A stretch of DNA of 39,850 nt from a virus. Made by a program: the position numbers and the translations under genes. Location of the stretch: the IMG/VR virus record IMGVR_UViG_3300028837_000766, positions 1-39,850 of that record; one strand, given 5' to 3'. Position 1 is the stretch's first letter; every line of letters begins with the position of its first letter. This document shows positions 15,246-23,016 of this stretch, in pieces. The notes beneath the pieces were generated by a model that saw only the letters and a list, made by a program, of their open reading frames with translations, searched no databases and was not told the DNA's origin.

Positions 15246-17404
15246 TGGCTGTAGAAGATTACACCACTTATACTGAGCTTGACGATAATACTCATATCGC
15301 TCTTGTAGGCACAAACCATATTGACTTTGATGCCTATAACAATGAGGATGCCTGGCTCTATAAGGACAAGGACCCAGGGCATTTTACCGATTTTGAGCAT
15401 TTGGTTAGTACCCAACTTATATCGGGGAGTGCAGACTATAGTTTCGGGAATTGTTGGGTATTAAGTAACGAGATTGATGATACTTGGGGGATTTGGCAAG
15501 CCTCCAAGACTTGTATTCTTGTCATGCACGGGCGATGGCCTACAAATGCTGCCTGGCTAGTCATGCAAGAGTTCTATAGTGGCAGCGTGTACTACGATTA
15601 CTATATCGGCAGTTACAGCACCTGGTATTATCTGAAAATCTCCAAGTCAGGCACCACTTACACCTGTTTGGTCTATGATGATGAAGCAAGAACAAGCCTA
15701 GTTGATACTCTAGAGCTAACTCTCCATGCAGACCATTCCTTTCGTTATATCTGGGCTGCCAATACCCACAATGAGGGAAATGCTAGGCATGCTGTCCTTG
15801 ATATTGAGAACTTTGACCTTCAGGAAGCAATACCGACAGTACTTACTCCAGCAACAATCAGCCTGACCCTAACTGCATATATCCCTATTCTAAAGGAAGT
15901 TATTACCCCTGCTACTCTGAGCCTGACCATAACAGAATATGCTCCGTCAATAATCATAGGCACGATAGTAACTCCGACAACATTATCTCTAACTATAACT
16001 GAATACGTGGCTGTATTCGGAGACGGCGTAGTACCTGCTACTTTATCTCTAACCGATACCGAATACATACCAGTCCTAAAAGAAGTTACTACGCCGAGCA
16101 CATTATCCTTGACTTTAACAGAGTATGCCCCGGTATTTGGAGATGGCGTAGTTCCTACCACCCTAAACCTCAGTGATACCGAGTATGCCCCGATCCTAAA
16201 AGAAGTCACCACGCCTAGCACCCTAAACCTAACGATTACAGAGTACATCCCAATACTTAAAGAAGTTACCACTCCTATTACACTTAGCTTAGTTTTAACA
16301 GAATATACGCCGATATTTGGCGATGGCGTAGTACCCGCTACCCTGAATCTAACCGATACTTCCTATATACCAATCCTTCAAGAAGTCACCACGCCCAGTA
16401 CTTTAAGCCTGACTTTAACTGAATATGCACCAACGATAACTATAGGGAAAACAGTAACCCCTGGTACATTAAGCCTAACGATTACCTCTTATGCGCCTGT
16501 AATAGATATTGATGTTGTCGTTGTACCTACTACCCTGAATCTGAGTGACACAGAATATATACCAATCCTGAAGGAGGTCACTACTCCTGGCATAATCAGC
16601 CTGACTATCACTGAGTACACGGCCGTCTTTGGGGATGGCGTAATACCCGCTACCCTGAATCTGAGTGACACAGAATATATACCAATCCTGAAGGAGGTCA
16701 CCACCCCTGGTACGCTTAGTCTGGTAATCACATCCTATATCCCCGTGATAGGCATTACTATCATCCCTCCGACTCTAAACCTGACTATAACCGAATACGC
16801 TCCTATCCTTCAAGAGGTCACCACTCCTAGTACTTTAAGCCTGACGATTACAGCGTATGCCCCTATTCTTCAAGAGGTCACTACACCCACGACACTGAAT
16901 CTAACAATAACAGAATATGCAGCCGTATTCGGGGATGGCGTAGTTCCTATTACGGCAAATCTAACGATTACTGGCTATATACCAAAACTAGGGCAGGTGC
17001 TAACTCCGACAACTTTAAGCCTGCTCCTGGCTGCATACATACCCATCCTGAGGCAAATTACCATACCGCCAACATTAAGCCTGCTTCTGGCTAGTTACAT
17101 CCCTGTTCTGAACGAAACTCTTACCCCTGACAAGCTTGGGCTGAATACCGTCCCCTATATCCCTATCCTTGAAGAAGTCATTACTGCTGGGGGCGTGAGC
17201 CTTGTTACGACAGGATATGCTCCTATTCTAGGAGAGGAGATAACTCCGAATTTACTGAACTTGGTAACTGATACCTACGAGCCCACCATTCGTTATTGTG
17301 AATGGTTCGATTTACCCACAAAGGTTCCAATATCACAACTGGATACTACGACAGTTCCGATTTCAAGCTTACCGACATCACGCTGGGTGCGGAGGTGCAA
17401 ATGA
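15245..17404 (+). CDS. 719-residue protein with 24 tandem repeats
   Basis: Residues 1-199 form a unique domain rich in aromatic residues. Residues 200-685 are 24 tandem units, 21 of 20 residues and three of 22 (units 2, 10 and 11). The unit reads TP-x-TLSLT-x-TEY-x-P followed by either ILKEV or a FGDG-type turn. Residues 686-719 are a short end holding KVPIS and TVPISSLP. The regular hydrophobic alternation suggests a long beta fibre or solenoid. Position before the connector gene suggests a virion fibre or head-surface protein. No family recognised; the closing frame overlaps the next start by 4 nt. Confidence 0.75.
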   Translation: MAVEDYTTYTELDDNTHIALVGTNHIDFDAYNNEDAWLYKDKDPGHFTDFEHLVSTQLISGSADYSFGNCWVLSNEIDDTWGIWQASKTCILVMHGRWPTNAAWLVMQEFYSGSVYYDYYIGSYSTWYYLKISKSGTTYTCLVYDDEARTSLVDTLELTLHADHSFRYIWAANTHNEGNARHAVLDIENFDLQEAIPTVLTPATISLTLTAYIPILKEVITPATLSLTITEYAPSIIIGTIVTPTTLSLTITEYVAVFGDGVVPATLSLTDTEYIPVLKEVTTPSTLSLTLTEYAPVFGDGVVPTTLNLSDTEYAPILKEVTTPSTLNLTITEYIPILKEVTTPITLSLVLTEYTPIFGDGVVPATLNLTDTSYIPILQEVTTPSTLSLTLTEYAPTITIGKTVTPGTLSLTITSYAPVIDIDVVVVPTTLNLSDTEYIPILKEVTTPGIISLTITEYTAVFGDGVIPATLNLSDTEYIPILKEVTTPGTLSLVITSYIPVIGITIIPPTLNLTITEYAPILQEVTTPSTLSLTITAYAPILQEVTTPTTLNLTITEYAAVFGDGVVPITANLTITGYIPKLGQVLTPTTLSLLLAAYIPILRQITIPPTLSLLLASYIPVLNETLTPDKLGLNTVPYIPILEEVITAGGVSLVTTGYAPILGEEITPNLLNLVTDTYEPTIRYCEWFDLPTKVPISQLDTTTVPISSLPTSRWVRRCK
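15842..17299 (+). repeat. Tandem 60/66-bp coding repeat array
   Basis: This array encodes the 24 units above: 21 copies of 60 bp and three of 66 bp, 1458 bp in all. Most copies have diverged in sequence, but 52 bp at 16530-16581 recur exactly at 16650-16701, 120 bp apart, which points to recent unequal exchange of a two-unit block. Confidence 0.85.
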
Positions 17405-17736
17405 GTTATGACATAACAACCTCAGTAGGGAAGGTGCGCCTAATAATAGGTGACACGGATGCCACTGTATTCGCAGAGGAGGAGATAGAATACTTCCTGA
17501 CTAAGAATTCAAGCGATGTGACTTTGGCTGCTGCTGATGCCGCAGAAGCATGGGCGGCTAAATACGCCACGAATCCCGACAGCGAGAAGATCGGTGACTA
17601 TGCCTACACTCAAAAGATAGTCGCTAATATGCTCTCTCTGGCAAATCGCCTCAGGGAAACAGCTGCAGCAACACCGTATCTTACTTGGGCTGAATTAGAT
17701 TTGACAGGAGAAACGGCATCGGGGGATGACTCGTGA
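17401..17736 (+). CDS. Head-tail connector (adaptor)
   Basis: A 111-residue helical protein from ATG 17401 (SD GGAGG, ATGA overlap). It begins KVRLIIGDTDATVFAEEEIEYFL, the typical beginning of HK97 gp6/SPP1 gp15-type adaptor proteins that bind below the portal. The order adaptor, head closure, tail completion, terminator that follows supports this. An upstream in-frame ATG at 17302 lies inside the repeat gene and is not used. Confidence 0.75.
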   Translation: MSYDITTSVGKVRLIIGDTDATVFAEEEIEYFLTKNSSDVTLAAADAAEAWAAKYATNPDSEKIGDYAYTQKIVANMLSLANRLRETAAATPYLTWAELDLTGETASGDDS

Positions 17737-18077
17737 CGTTCGCCAGTTTGCTTATTGATACGTGCACTATCCTTGAAGATACTGGAACCGTACCTGATGC
17801 TTATGGCACTGTCACGCCTAACTGGACGCCAGTAACGGATATGGAGGATATTCCATGCCGCCTGGCAACTGGTAGTGGGCGAGAGGTGACAATAGGAGCT
17901 GAAGTCGTCATTGCCGATTATAAATTGTACTTAGAGGATGCACTGGGAACGCTTGTCATTACGGAGCAAAACAGGGTGCGGATTGCTGGTATTGATTACG
18001 ACATACTGTTGGTAGCGAATAGACAGGATGGCGTAGGAAGCCACCACAAACAGCTTTGGCTTAGGATAACACGATGA
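17733..18077 (+). CDS. Head closure protein
   Basis: A 114-residue beta-rich protein with a GTG start overlapping the previous stop (GTGA). The pattern DTCTILEDTGTVPDAYGTVTP...IPCRLA...KLYLEDALGTLVITEQNRV with GIDYDIL matches the SPP1 gp16-type head closure proteins, which plug the connector after packaging and form the tail docking surface. Confidence 0.78.
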   Translation: MTFASLLIDTCTILEDTGTVPDAYGTVTPNWTPVTDMEDIPCRLATGSGREVTIGAEVVIADYKLYLEDALGTLVITEQNRVRIAGIDYDILLVANRQDGVGSHHKQLWLRITR

Positions 18078-18478
18078 AGATAATGATGCAGGTCATCGCA
18101 AGCCTAAAAACCAAACAGGCTAATCAAGCTATCCATCAAGCTACCAAGTTGGCTATGAGGGACACAATAGTCGCTATTCATGGTGATAGTGTCAAGAATG
18201 CCAAAGCGGTTGGGTTTTGGGAAACAGGTCACAATGCCCGCTCTATAGCTAGTGAGGTATCAGGAATGGGAGTAGTTAAACAGGGCGAAGATGCTGCACC
18301 AGAGAGAGTCGTCGATGACAAGAAGATAGAAGGTGCAGTCTATTCGACTTCTGGCTATGGCGGTTTTGGAGAAACGGGAACTGTCAAAATGGCGGCACGA
18401 CCTTATATGAAGCCAGCACTGGACAAGAACTTTACAGATGAGAAATTTGCTGAGAAGGTAAAGAGGCATTTATCATAA
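18074..18478 (+). CDS. HK97 gp10-like tail completion protein
   Basis: A 134-residue protein with helical N-terminus and the closing motif TSGYGGFGETGTVKMAARPYMKPAL, which matches HK97 gp10-like neck/tail completion proteins (a PARPFL-type signature). The start overlaps the previous stop. It probably helps join the finished tail to the head. Confidence 0.78.
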   Translation: MKIMMQVIASLKTKQANQAIHQATKLAMRDTIVAIHGDSVKNAKAVGFWETGHNARSIASEVSGMGVVKQGEDAAPERVVDDKKIEGAVYSTSGYGGFGETGTVKMAARPYMKPALDKNFTDEKFAEKVKRHLS

Positions 18479-18900
18479 TGGCAATAGCAGATACTAATGC
18501 AATCATAAGAGCTTATCTAATAACTTGTGGGGCTCTAATCGCTCTTATTGGCGGGGTTAATCCTAGAATTTACTGCCCACGATTACCTGAGAACACGGTA
18601 TTACCAGCGTTGGGATTCTTCACACGTGGTGGTACTTCTACTCCGTACATCCCGTGCATAGTCTCGCCAAGTGTGCAATTCGATTGCTGGGCTACAAGTC
18701 CTTTGACTGCCAGACAGGTTTATCGAGCGCTTTACGATGTGCTACAGGGAATCCAGAATGAACCTGTTACGGTCGATGGTAGTGATTATATGATTTTGAA
18801 TGCTGCGGAAGAAGTGCAAGGGCAGGATCTACAAGATGTAGACATACCAACTTACTATCGAGTGCTAACGTCGTTTAGCATCATGATAAGAGCAGAATGA
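18478..18900 (+). CDS. Tail terminator (DUF3168-like)
   Basis: A 140-residue protein in the tail terminator position. LIGGVNPRIYCPRLPENTVLPALGF and VQFDCWA match the DUF3168 pattern (short strands, then a D-x-W segment). It forms the ring that stops tail tube polymerisation. Coupled to the previous gene by a 1-nt overlap. Confidence 0.72.
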   Translation: MAIADTNAIIRAYLITCGALIALIGGVNPRIYCPRLPENTVLPALGFFTRGGTSTPYIPCIVSPSVQFDCWATSPLTARQVYRALYDVLQGIQNEPVTVDGSDYMILNAAEEVQGQDLQDVDIPTYYRVLTSFSIMIRAE

Positions 18901-18916
18901 TCTTAGGAGGTAAATC

Positions 18917-19288
18917 ATGGCAGATGTGACATTTACAGTAGTGGATAGTATCAAGGCAGGCATCCTTGACGTGGAAGCTCACGCAGAAAAGGAACTAGGT
19001 AATGCGGCAGATGGAGGGCATTTCTACATGCCGAATGATGGCAAAACTGTCCTTGTATGTGTGTGTCAAGCTGCTTCTAAACAGCTTGCGTTCACGGCCG
19101 TGGCCGATAGGTACGGAAGAACAGAGAGCTTAACGCCGACACCAGGAGCAAGCCTGACGAGTATTATTGGCCCGTTTCTGCCTGAGTTATGGAATAGGGC
19201 AGATCACACTATCGAATTCGATGCCGGAGGTGGGACAGGCTCCGCTACTGACATATACCTAGCGCTTCGTGTAGGAAAGCCTACCTAA
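18917..19288 (+). CDS. Probable virion protein, paralogue A
   Basis: A 123-residue beta-rich protein with a perfect SD (TTAGGAGGTAAA). It is clearly paralogous to the next gene: both share IKAG-I/L-LDVE, MPNDGKTVLV, FTAVADRYGRTE, GPFLPELWN and DLYLA-like ends. Probably abundant; likely a tail or head surface component. No database family is known to me. Confidence 0.65.
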   Translation: MADVTFTVVDSIKAGILDVEAHAEKELGNAADGGHFYMPNDGKTVLVCVCQAASKQLAFTAVADRYGRTESLTPTPGASLTSIIGPFLPELWNRADHTIEFDAGGGTGSATDIYLALRVGKPT

Positions 19289-19315
19289 AGCTAATTTCAC
19301 GAGGAGGTAAACAAA

Positions 19316-19684
19316 ATGGGAGATATAACAATGGTGGTAACGGAAGCAATCAAGGCAGGTCTCCTGGATGTGGAAGGGCACGCAAACACGGTGGAAGGTG
19401 ATGATGCAGTTACGGACAATTTCTTTATGCCGAATGACGGCAAGACGGTTCTCGTCGCTGTCTGTGGCGCTGCCCCTAAACTAATCACGTTCACGGCTGT
19501 AGCCGACAGATATGGACGGACAGAGACCTTAACGGTGCAGCCTACAGCAGACAAGACAACCGTCACCGGGCCATTTCTGCCTGAGCTGTGGAACAACGCC
19601 GCTCACCAGATTGTATTTAAGCCTGCTGCTGGCGGACTATCAACAGATCTCTATTTGGCCGTACGAGTAGGAACACCTACGTAG
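19316..19684 (+). CDS. Probable virion protein, paralogue B
   Basis: A 122-residue paralogue of the preceding gene with its own AGGAGGTAAA SD. Conservation is strongest in the middle (MPNDGKTVLVAVCGAAPK and FTAVADRYGRTETL), variable near residues 20-35. Tandem duplication with retained SD in both copies suggests both are made in quantity, perhaps as alternating subunits. Confidence 0.65.
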   Translation: MGDITMVVTEAIKAGLLDVEGHANTVEGDDAVTDNFFMPNDGKTVLVAVCGAAPKLITFTAVADRYGRTETLTVQPTADKTTVTGPFLPELWNNAAHQIVFKPAAGGLSTDLYLAVRVGTPT

Positions 19685-19710
19685 CAATGAATCTTTAGGA
19701 GGTAAATAAA

Positions 19711-20199
19711 ATGGCAAAGGTATGTTCAGAAGTATTAGTGGGCGAGGGCACGCTTTCGCTGAAATATCCCGTCGGGGGTGCCTATGTTGACGTTGGTTAC
19801 ACGGAGGATGGCGTGGTTATGGAGACCACGACTGAGACTATCGACATTAACGTGATGGAGCTCACATTCCCGATAAAAAGGGTCATTACCAGGGAAGGCG
19901 CCAAGTTCACGTGTAATTTGGCACAATCGAGCATGGCGAATCTCAATAAGGCTATCCCTGGCGGCATAGTAGCAGGAAGTGTCCTTAGTATTGGTGGGGG
20001 AGTTATCAAGGAAATGCAGGCCCAATTCGTTGGCACGAACCCTGCTGGCTATGCCAGGACGATTGTAATGGCATTGTGTACCGCTACCGCCGGGCCGACT
20101 ATCAGTTTCAAAAAGGACAAGGCAATCGTGCCTATCACTATTGAAGCCCTAGACAATTGCTCGGAGGAGCCGGTAGTCATAACTGATAGCACATCGTAG
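19711..20199 (+). CDS. Major tail tube protein
   Basis: A 162-residue protein before the tail chaperones, in the tube position, with perfect SD (TTTAGGAGGTAAA). VGEGTLSLKYPVGGAYVDVGYTE and VVMETTTETIDINVMEL fit the beta-sandwich of siphophage tube proteins. It polymerises as stacked hexamers around the tape measure. Confidence 0.72.
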   Translation: MAKVCSEVLVGEGTLSLKYPVGGAYVDVGYTEDGVVMETTTETIDINVMELTFPIKRVITREGAKFTCNLAQSSMANLNKAIPGGIVAGSVLSIGGGVIKEMQAQFVGTNPAGYARTIVMALCTATAGPTISFKKDKAIVPITIEALDNCSEEPVVITDSTS

Positions 20200-20207
20200 G
20201 AGGATGA

Positions 20208-20600
20208 ATGGCTAAAGTCAGAACTGAAGAACAGAAGATTCTAAGTGCTCCTATAGTCGTCGAGTTTGGCGGAAAGACATACGAAATTGCACCGCTTGTA
20301 ATTCGTGATTCCCGTAAGTGGCGGGCGCATATGACCAAAGCACTAGCGTCATTACCAGTTTATGCTGAAGTGACATCTGATAAACCAGATAAGTTCAAAG
20401 ATGCGCTTTACGCTATGCTTGTGACGATGCCTGACACGGTTATCGACTTGTTTTTTGAATACGCAAAGGATTTGAATCGGGAAGAAGTCGAAGCTGTGGC
20501 TACGGATAGCGAAATGGCGAAGGCGTTTGATCAGGTGGTGGAACTAGCATTCCCTTTAGCACGGACTCTGGTGGGAGCGATGGGAAACTTATCTCAATAG
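20208..20600 (+). CDS. Tail assembly chaperone (G-like)
   Basis: A 130-residue helical protein (SD AGGAGG) between tail tube and tape measure, the place of lambda gpG. It reads a conserved-looking start (EEQKILSAPIVVEFGGKTYEIAPL) typical of tail assembly chaperones. Just before its stop is a slippery heptamer in the correct frame. Most ribosomes would give this short form, which coats the tape measure during assembly. Confidence 0.78.
   Translation: MAKVRTEEQKILSAPIVVEFGGKTYEIAPLVIRDSRKWRAHMTKALASLPVYAEVTSDKPDKFKDALYAMLVTMPDTVIDLFFEYAKDLNREEVEAVATDSEMAKAFDQVVELAFPLARTLVGAMGNLSQ
20582..20588 (+). promoter_or_regulatory. Programmed -1 frameshift site GGGAAAC
   Basis: The zero frame reads ATG-GGA-AAC, so G-GGA-AAC fits the X-XXY-YYZ rule exactly; lambda G/GT uses GGGAAAG. 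After a -1 slip the frame runs from 20588 through 20818 without a stop. The zero-frame stop follows four codons later at 20598. Confidence 0.8.
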
Positions 20601-20818
20601 GGGAAGCCTTTGAATCGTTGATGGTAGAGTGGCATGTGCCACCGGATTATATCGCCAACCACTGGACTGACGAGCTACTCGACCTGATGGTTGAAAAGTT
20701 AATTGCACGGAAAGGGCGTTATGCAGACAGGCAAGCTACATCTCCGCCCGCAACGCGGGTGACGGATAAGGAGCATATAACCATGTTAGGCAAGAAAATC
20801 AAGGTGGTGAATAAGTAA
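20588..20818 (+). CDS. Tail chaperone extension (GT product, -1 frame)
   Basis: This frame has 76 codons from the slip point and no stop until 20816-20818, so the G-GT fusion is about 203 residues (127 plus 76). Its sequence (EWHVPPDYIANHWTDELLDL) is like the T part of tail chaperones. Independent starts exist (TTG 20618, ATG 20621) but no good SD precedes them, so fusion by frameshift is preferred. It would bind tail tube and tape measure. Confidence 0.75.
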   Translation, partial: LISIGEAFESLMVEWHVPPDYIANHWTDELLDLMVEKLIARKGRYADRQATSPPATRVTDKEHITMLGKKIKVVNK

Positions 20819-23016
20819 TGGCGATTTCGATAGGCGATGCGGTACTGAAAATCACTGGTGATACCAAAGGGCTTGATAGATCATTGAATGATGCTAACCG
20901 AAATGTCTCTTCAATGGCCCAAAAGATGCAGAAGTCGTTACTTCCAATGGGTGCGGCATTCACGGCTATTGGTGCGGGCGGCCTGGCCATGCTTAGTTCA
21001 ACCAAGAAGATAAACGCCCAGCTTGGTGTAACGGCAATCAATCTTGGTATCACTACCAAGGAAATGCGAGACATGACCTTGGCCATAACAAACGTGACTT
21101 TCTCCATAGATGAAGTCACCAAAACTTTTGATCTATTAGCCCGAGCTGGAGTGAAAGATCAAGAAGTTATGAAAAGCGTGGCCACGGCATTTGATACCCT
21201 CGGCGACGCTATCGGTATCCCTGCAGGCTTGGTGACTGCCCAATTAGTTCCGGCCATGAAAACATTTAATGTCTCGGCGGAAGAGATGGCTGCTAAGACC
21301 GATTCATTGACTTGGCTTTTCCGAAACACCACGGTTTCAATAGCGGACTTCAATCGGATGGTCGGTTATGTCACGCCTGATCTTGTTGCAATGGGACTGA
21401 CAACAGAGGATATGATAGCTATTCTGGCGGAATTGGAGGAACAAGGTTACGCAGGGGAAGTAATGACACGGGAGTTTAGGAAGGCTGTAACCCGTGCTAG
21501 GGATGAGCAAATCTCACTTAACGAGAGCTTGGGTATTTCAAACGAGACGATTGAGGGATATAAGGAACAACTTGATGGGGCTACAGGCTTGACCCAGGAA
21601 TACGCCGATGTAGCTAACCAACAATACACTATCATGGATAAGCTAAAGCAGAAGTGGTCAGAATTGACACTTCGGGCAAGTGGATTCCTTGAGCCCTTAG
21701 AACCGATATTAGTTGGAATGACAGCGCTTGGCCCTTTGATGATGGCCCTGAGCTTCGTGAATATCCCGAGGCTTATCGCAAGCCTTGGAAGGCTACGCAT
21801 AGCAACAAAATTGGCTGCAGCGGCACAATGGCTATTGAACGCCGCTATGACGGCTAATCCTATAGGTCTGGTTGTCATTGCTATAGCTGGTCTTATAGGA
21901 GCAATCATAGCACTAGAACGTAAATTTGGTTGGTTGACGAAGAGCACTAAAACTGAGTTAGAGAAACAAACGGAGATATGGCAAACCGAGATTAACAAGC
22001 AGCGTGAGATAGCTCGTAGTGCGCATGATGAGCGTATGTCCCAATTGAGTGAGTATTGGGCGGCTCAAATCGCTAGCTTGGATGAGGAAACAAAGGCTCG
22101 ATTAGCGCCATATTTGGCCGAAATTGGCATGTTAGAGGAATGGGCCAAGGATACAGAAGAGGCAAGAGAAGAAACTGCCAATCTTGCTGAAGCAAGAGAA
22201 CTCATAAGGCGGGCTCAGGCTGCCACGACGGCGAAAGAAATAGAAGCCCTTGAAGAAGAGATAGCGGCCTTCAAGGAACGCATCGGGGAAGCTGGTTTCA
22301 ATGCGCTTATATATCTGATACAGGAAGAAGCACGGGTGATTCAGGATGCTGCGGATACTGAAAAGGCTCTTATGGAAAAGACAGCGAAGGCACAGGAGGC
22401 TGCGCTAGCAAAGCAACTGGCAGACCTTCAGCAGTATATCACAGATGCGGAGACCTTGTTGCAAGAATATCACGATAAGCAATTGGCCCGCATTGAAGAG
22501 GCAGAGAAACCAAGACTAACGCCTTGGGGCCCGACACTTGGAATACCTAAATGGTTAGCGACTCTGATACCGGCGATATACAAGCCTCCACCGGCGCCGA
22601 TCGAGGAAGTGCCCCCTGAAATAAAGGCACTACGGGAGGCACTAGCAAGTTTAGGTGATTCCACAGAATCACAAACTGAAGGAACGGATGACCTAATCGA
22701 AGCGATTGGTGATTTAGCAAAACAGATGGAGAACCTTAGCAAGACCATCGCATCTCACCCAATCATTGAAGTTCCTGAACTTGGCGGAGGTGCCTTGATA
22801 AAGAAACCTACATTGGCACTTCTCGGAGAGCGTGGCCCCGAGGTTGTAACTCCTCTTGCGGGTGCTACAGGCGGTTTGGCCCAAGGAAACGTGACTATCA
22901 ACATCAGTGCTGGCGCCTTAATGGGTAATGAATCTGAAGCCAGGAAGTTTGCCCGCCTCATACATAGATACCTCCGAGAAGAAACAAGAACAAGGGCTGT
23001 AGGGATAACGGTATGA
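20818..23016 (+). CDS. Tape measure protein
   Basis: A 732-residue protein after the chaperone pair. It has the N-terminal pattern DTKGLDRSLNDANRNVSSMAQ, TP901-type core (YVTPDLVAMGLTTEDMIAIL), a hydrophobic segment around residues 345-365 (IGLVVIAIAGLIGAIIALE) and long charged coiled coils (about 370-560). It sets tail length and enters the host during DNA ejection. It starts one base before the end of the chaperone frame. Relatively short, predicting a tail of about 100 nm by the usual rule of 1.5 angstrom per residue. Confidence 0.9.
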   Translation: MAISIGDAVLKITGDTKGLDRSLNDANRNVSSMAQKMQKSLLPMGAAFTAIGAGGLAMLSSTKKINAQLGVTAINLGITTKEMRDMTLAITNVTFSIDEVTKTFDLLARAGVKDQEVMKSVATAFDTLGDAIGIPAGLVTAQLVPAMKTFNVSAEEMAAKTDSLTWLFRNTTVSIADFNRMVGYVTPDLVAMGLTTEDMIAILAELEEQGYAGEVMTREFRKAVTRARDEQISLNESLGISNETIEGYKEQLDGATGLTQEYADVANQQYTIMDKLKQKWSELTLRASGFLEPLEPILVGMTALGPLMMALSFVNIPRLIASLGRLRIATKLAAAAQWLLNAAMTANPIGLVVIAIAGLIGAIIALERKFGWLTKSTKTELEKQTEIWQTEINKQREIARSAHDERMSQLSEYWAAQIASLDEETKARLAPYLAEIGMLEEWAKDTEEAREETANLAEARELIRRAQAATTAKEIEALEEEIAAFKERIGEAGFNALIYLIQEEARVIQDAADTEKALMEKTAKAQEAALAKQLADLQQYITDAETLLQEYHDKQLARIEEAEKPRLTPWGPTLGIPKWLATLIPAIYKPPPAPIEEVPPEIKALREALASLGDSTESQTEGTDDLIEAIGDLAKQMENLSKTIASHPIIEVPELGGGALIKKPTLALLGERGPEVVTPLAGATGGLAQGNVTINISAGALMGNESEARKFARLIHRYLREETRTRAVGITV

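Noticed and set aside
15820-16731. Minus-strand frames over the repeat gene (15820-16272, 16489-16731)
   Set aside because: They are mirror frames of the repetitive coding sequence and lack SDs.
15842-17299. Diversity-generating retroelement target
   Set aside because: No reverse transcriptase or template repeat was seen; variation among copies is ordinary divergence of tandem coding repeats.
17302-17400. Upstream extension of the connector gene to ATG 17302
   Set aside because: ATG 17401 has GGAGG at the right distance and an ATGA overlap; the extension lies inside the repeat gene.
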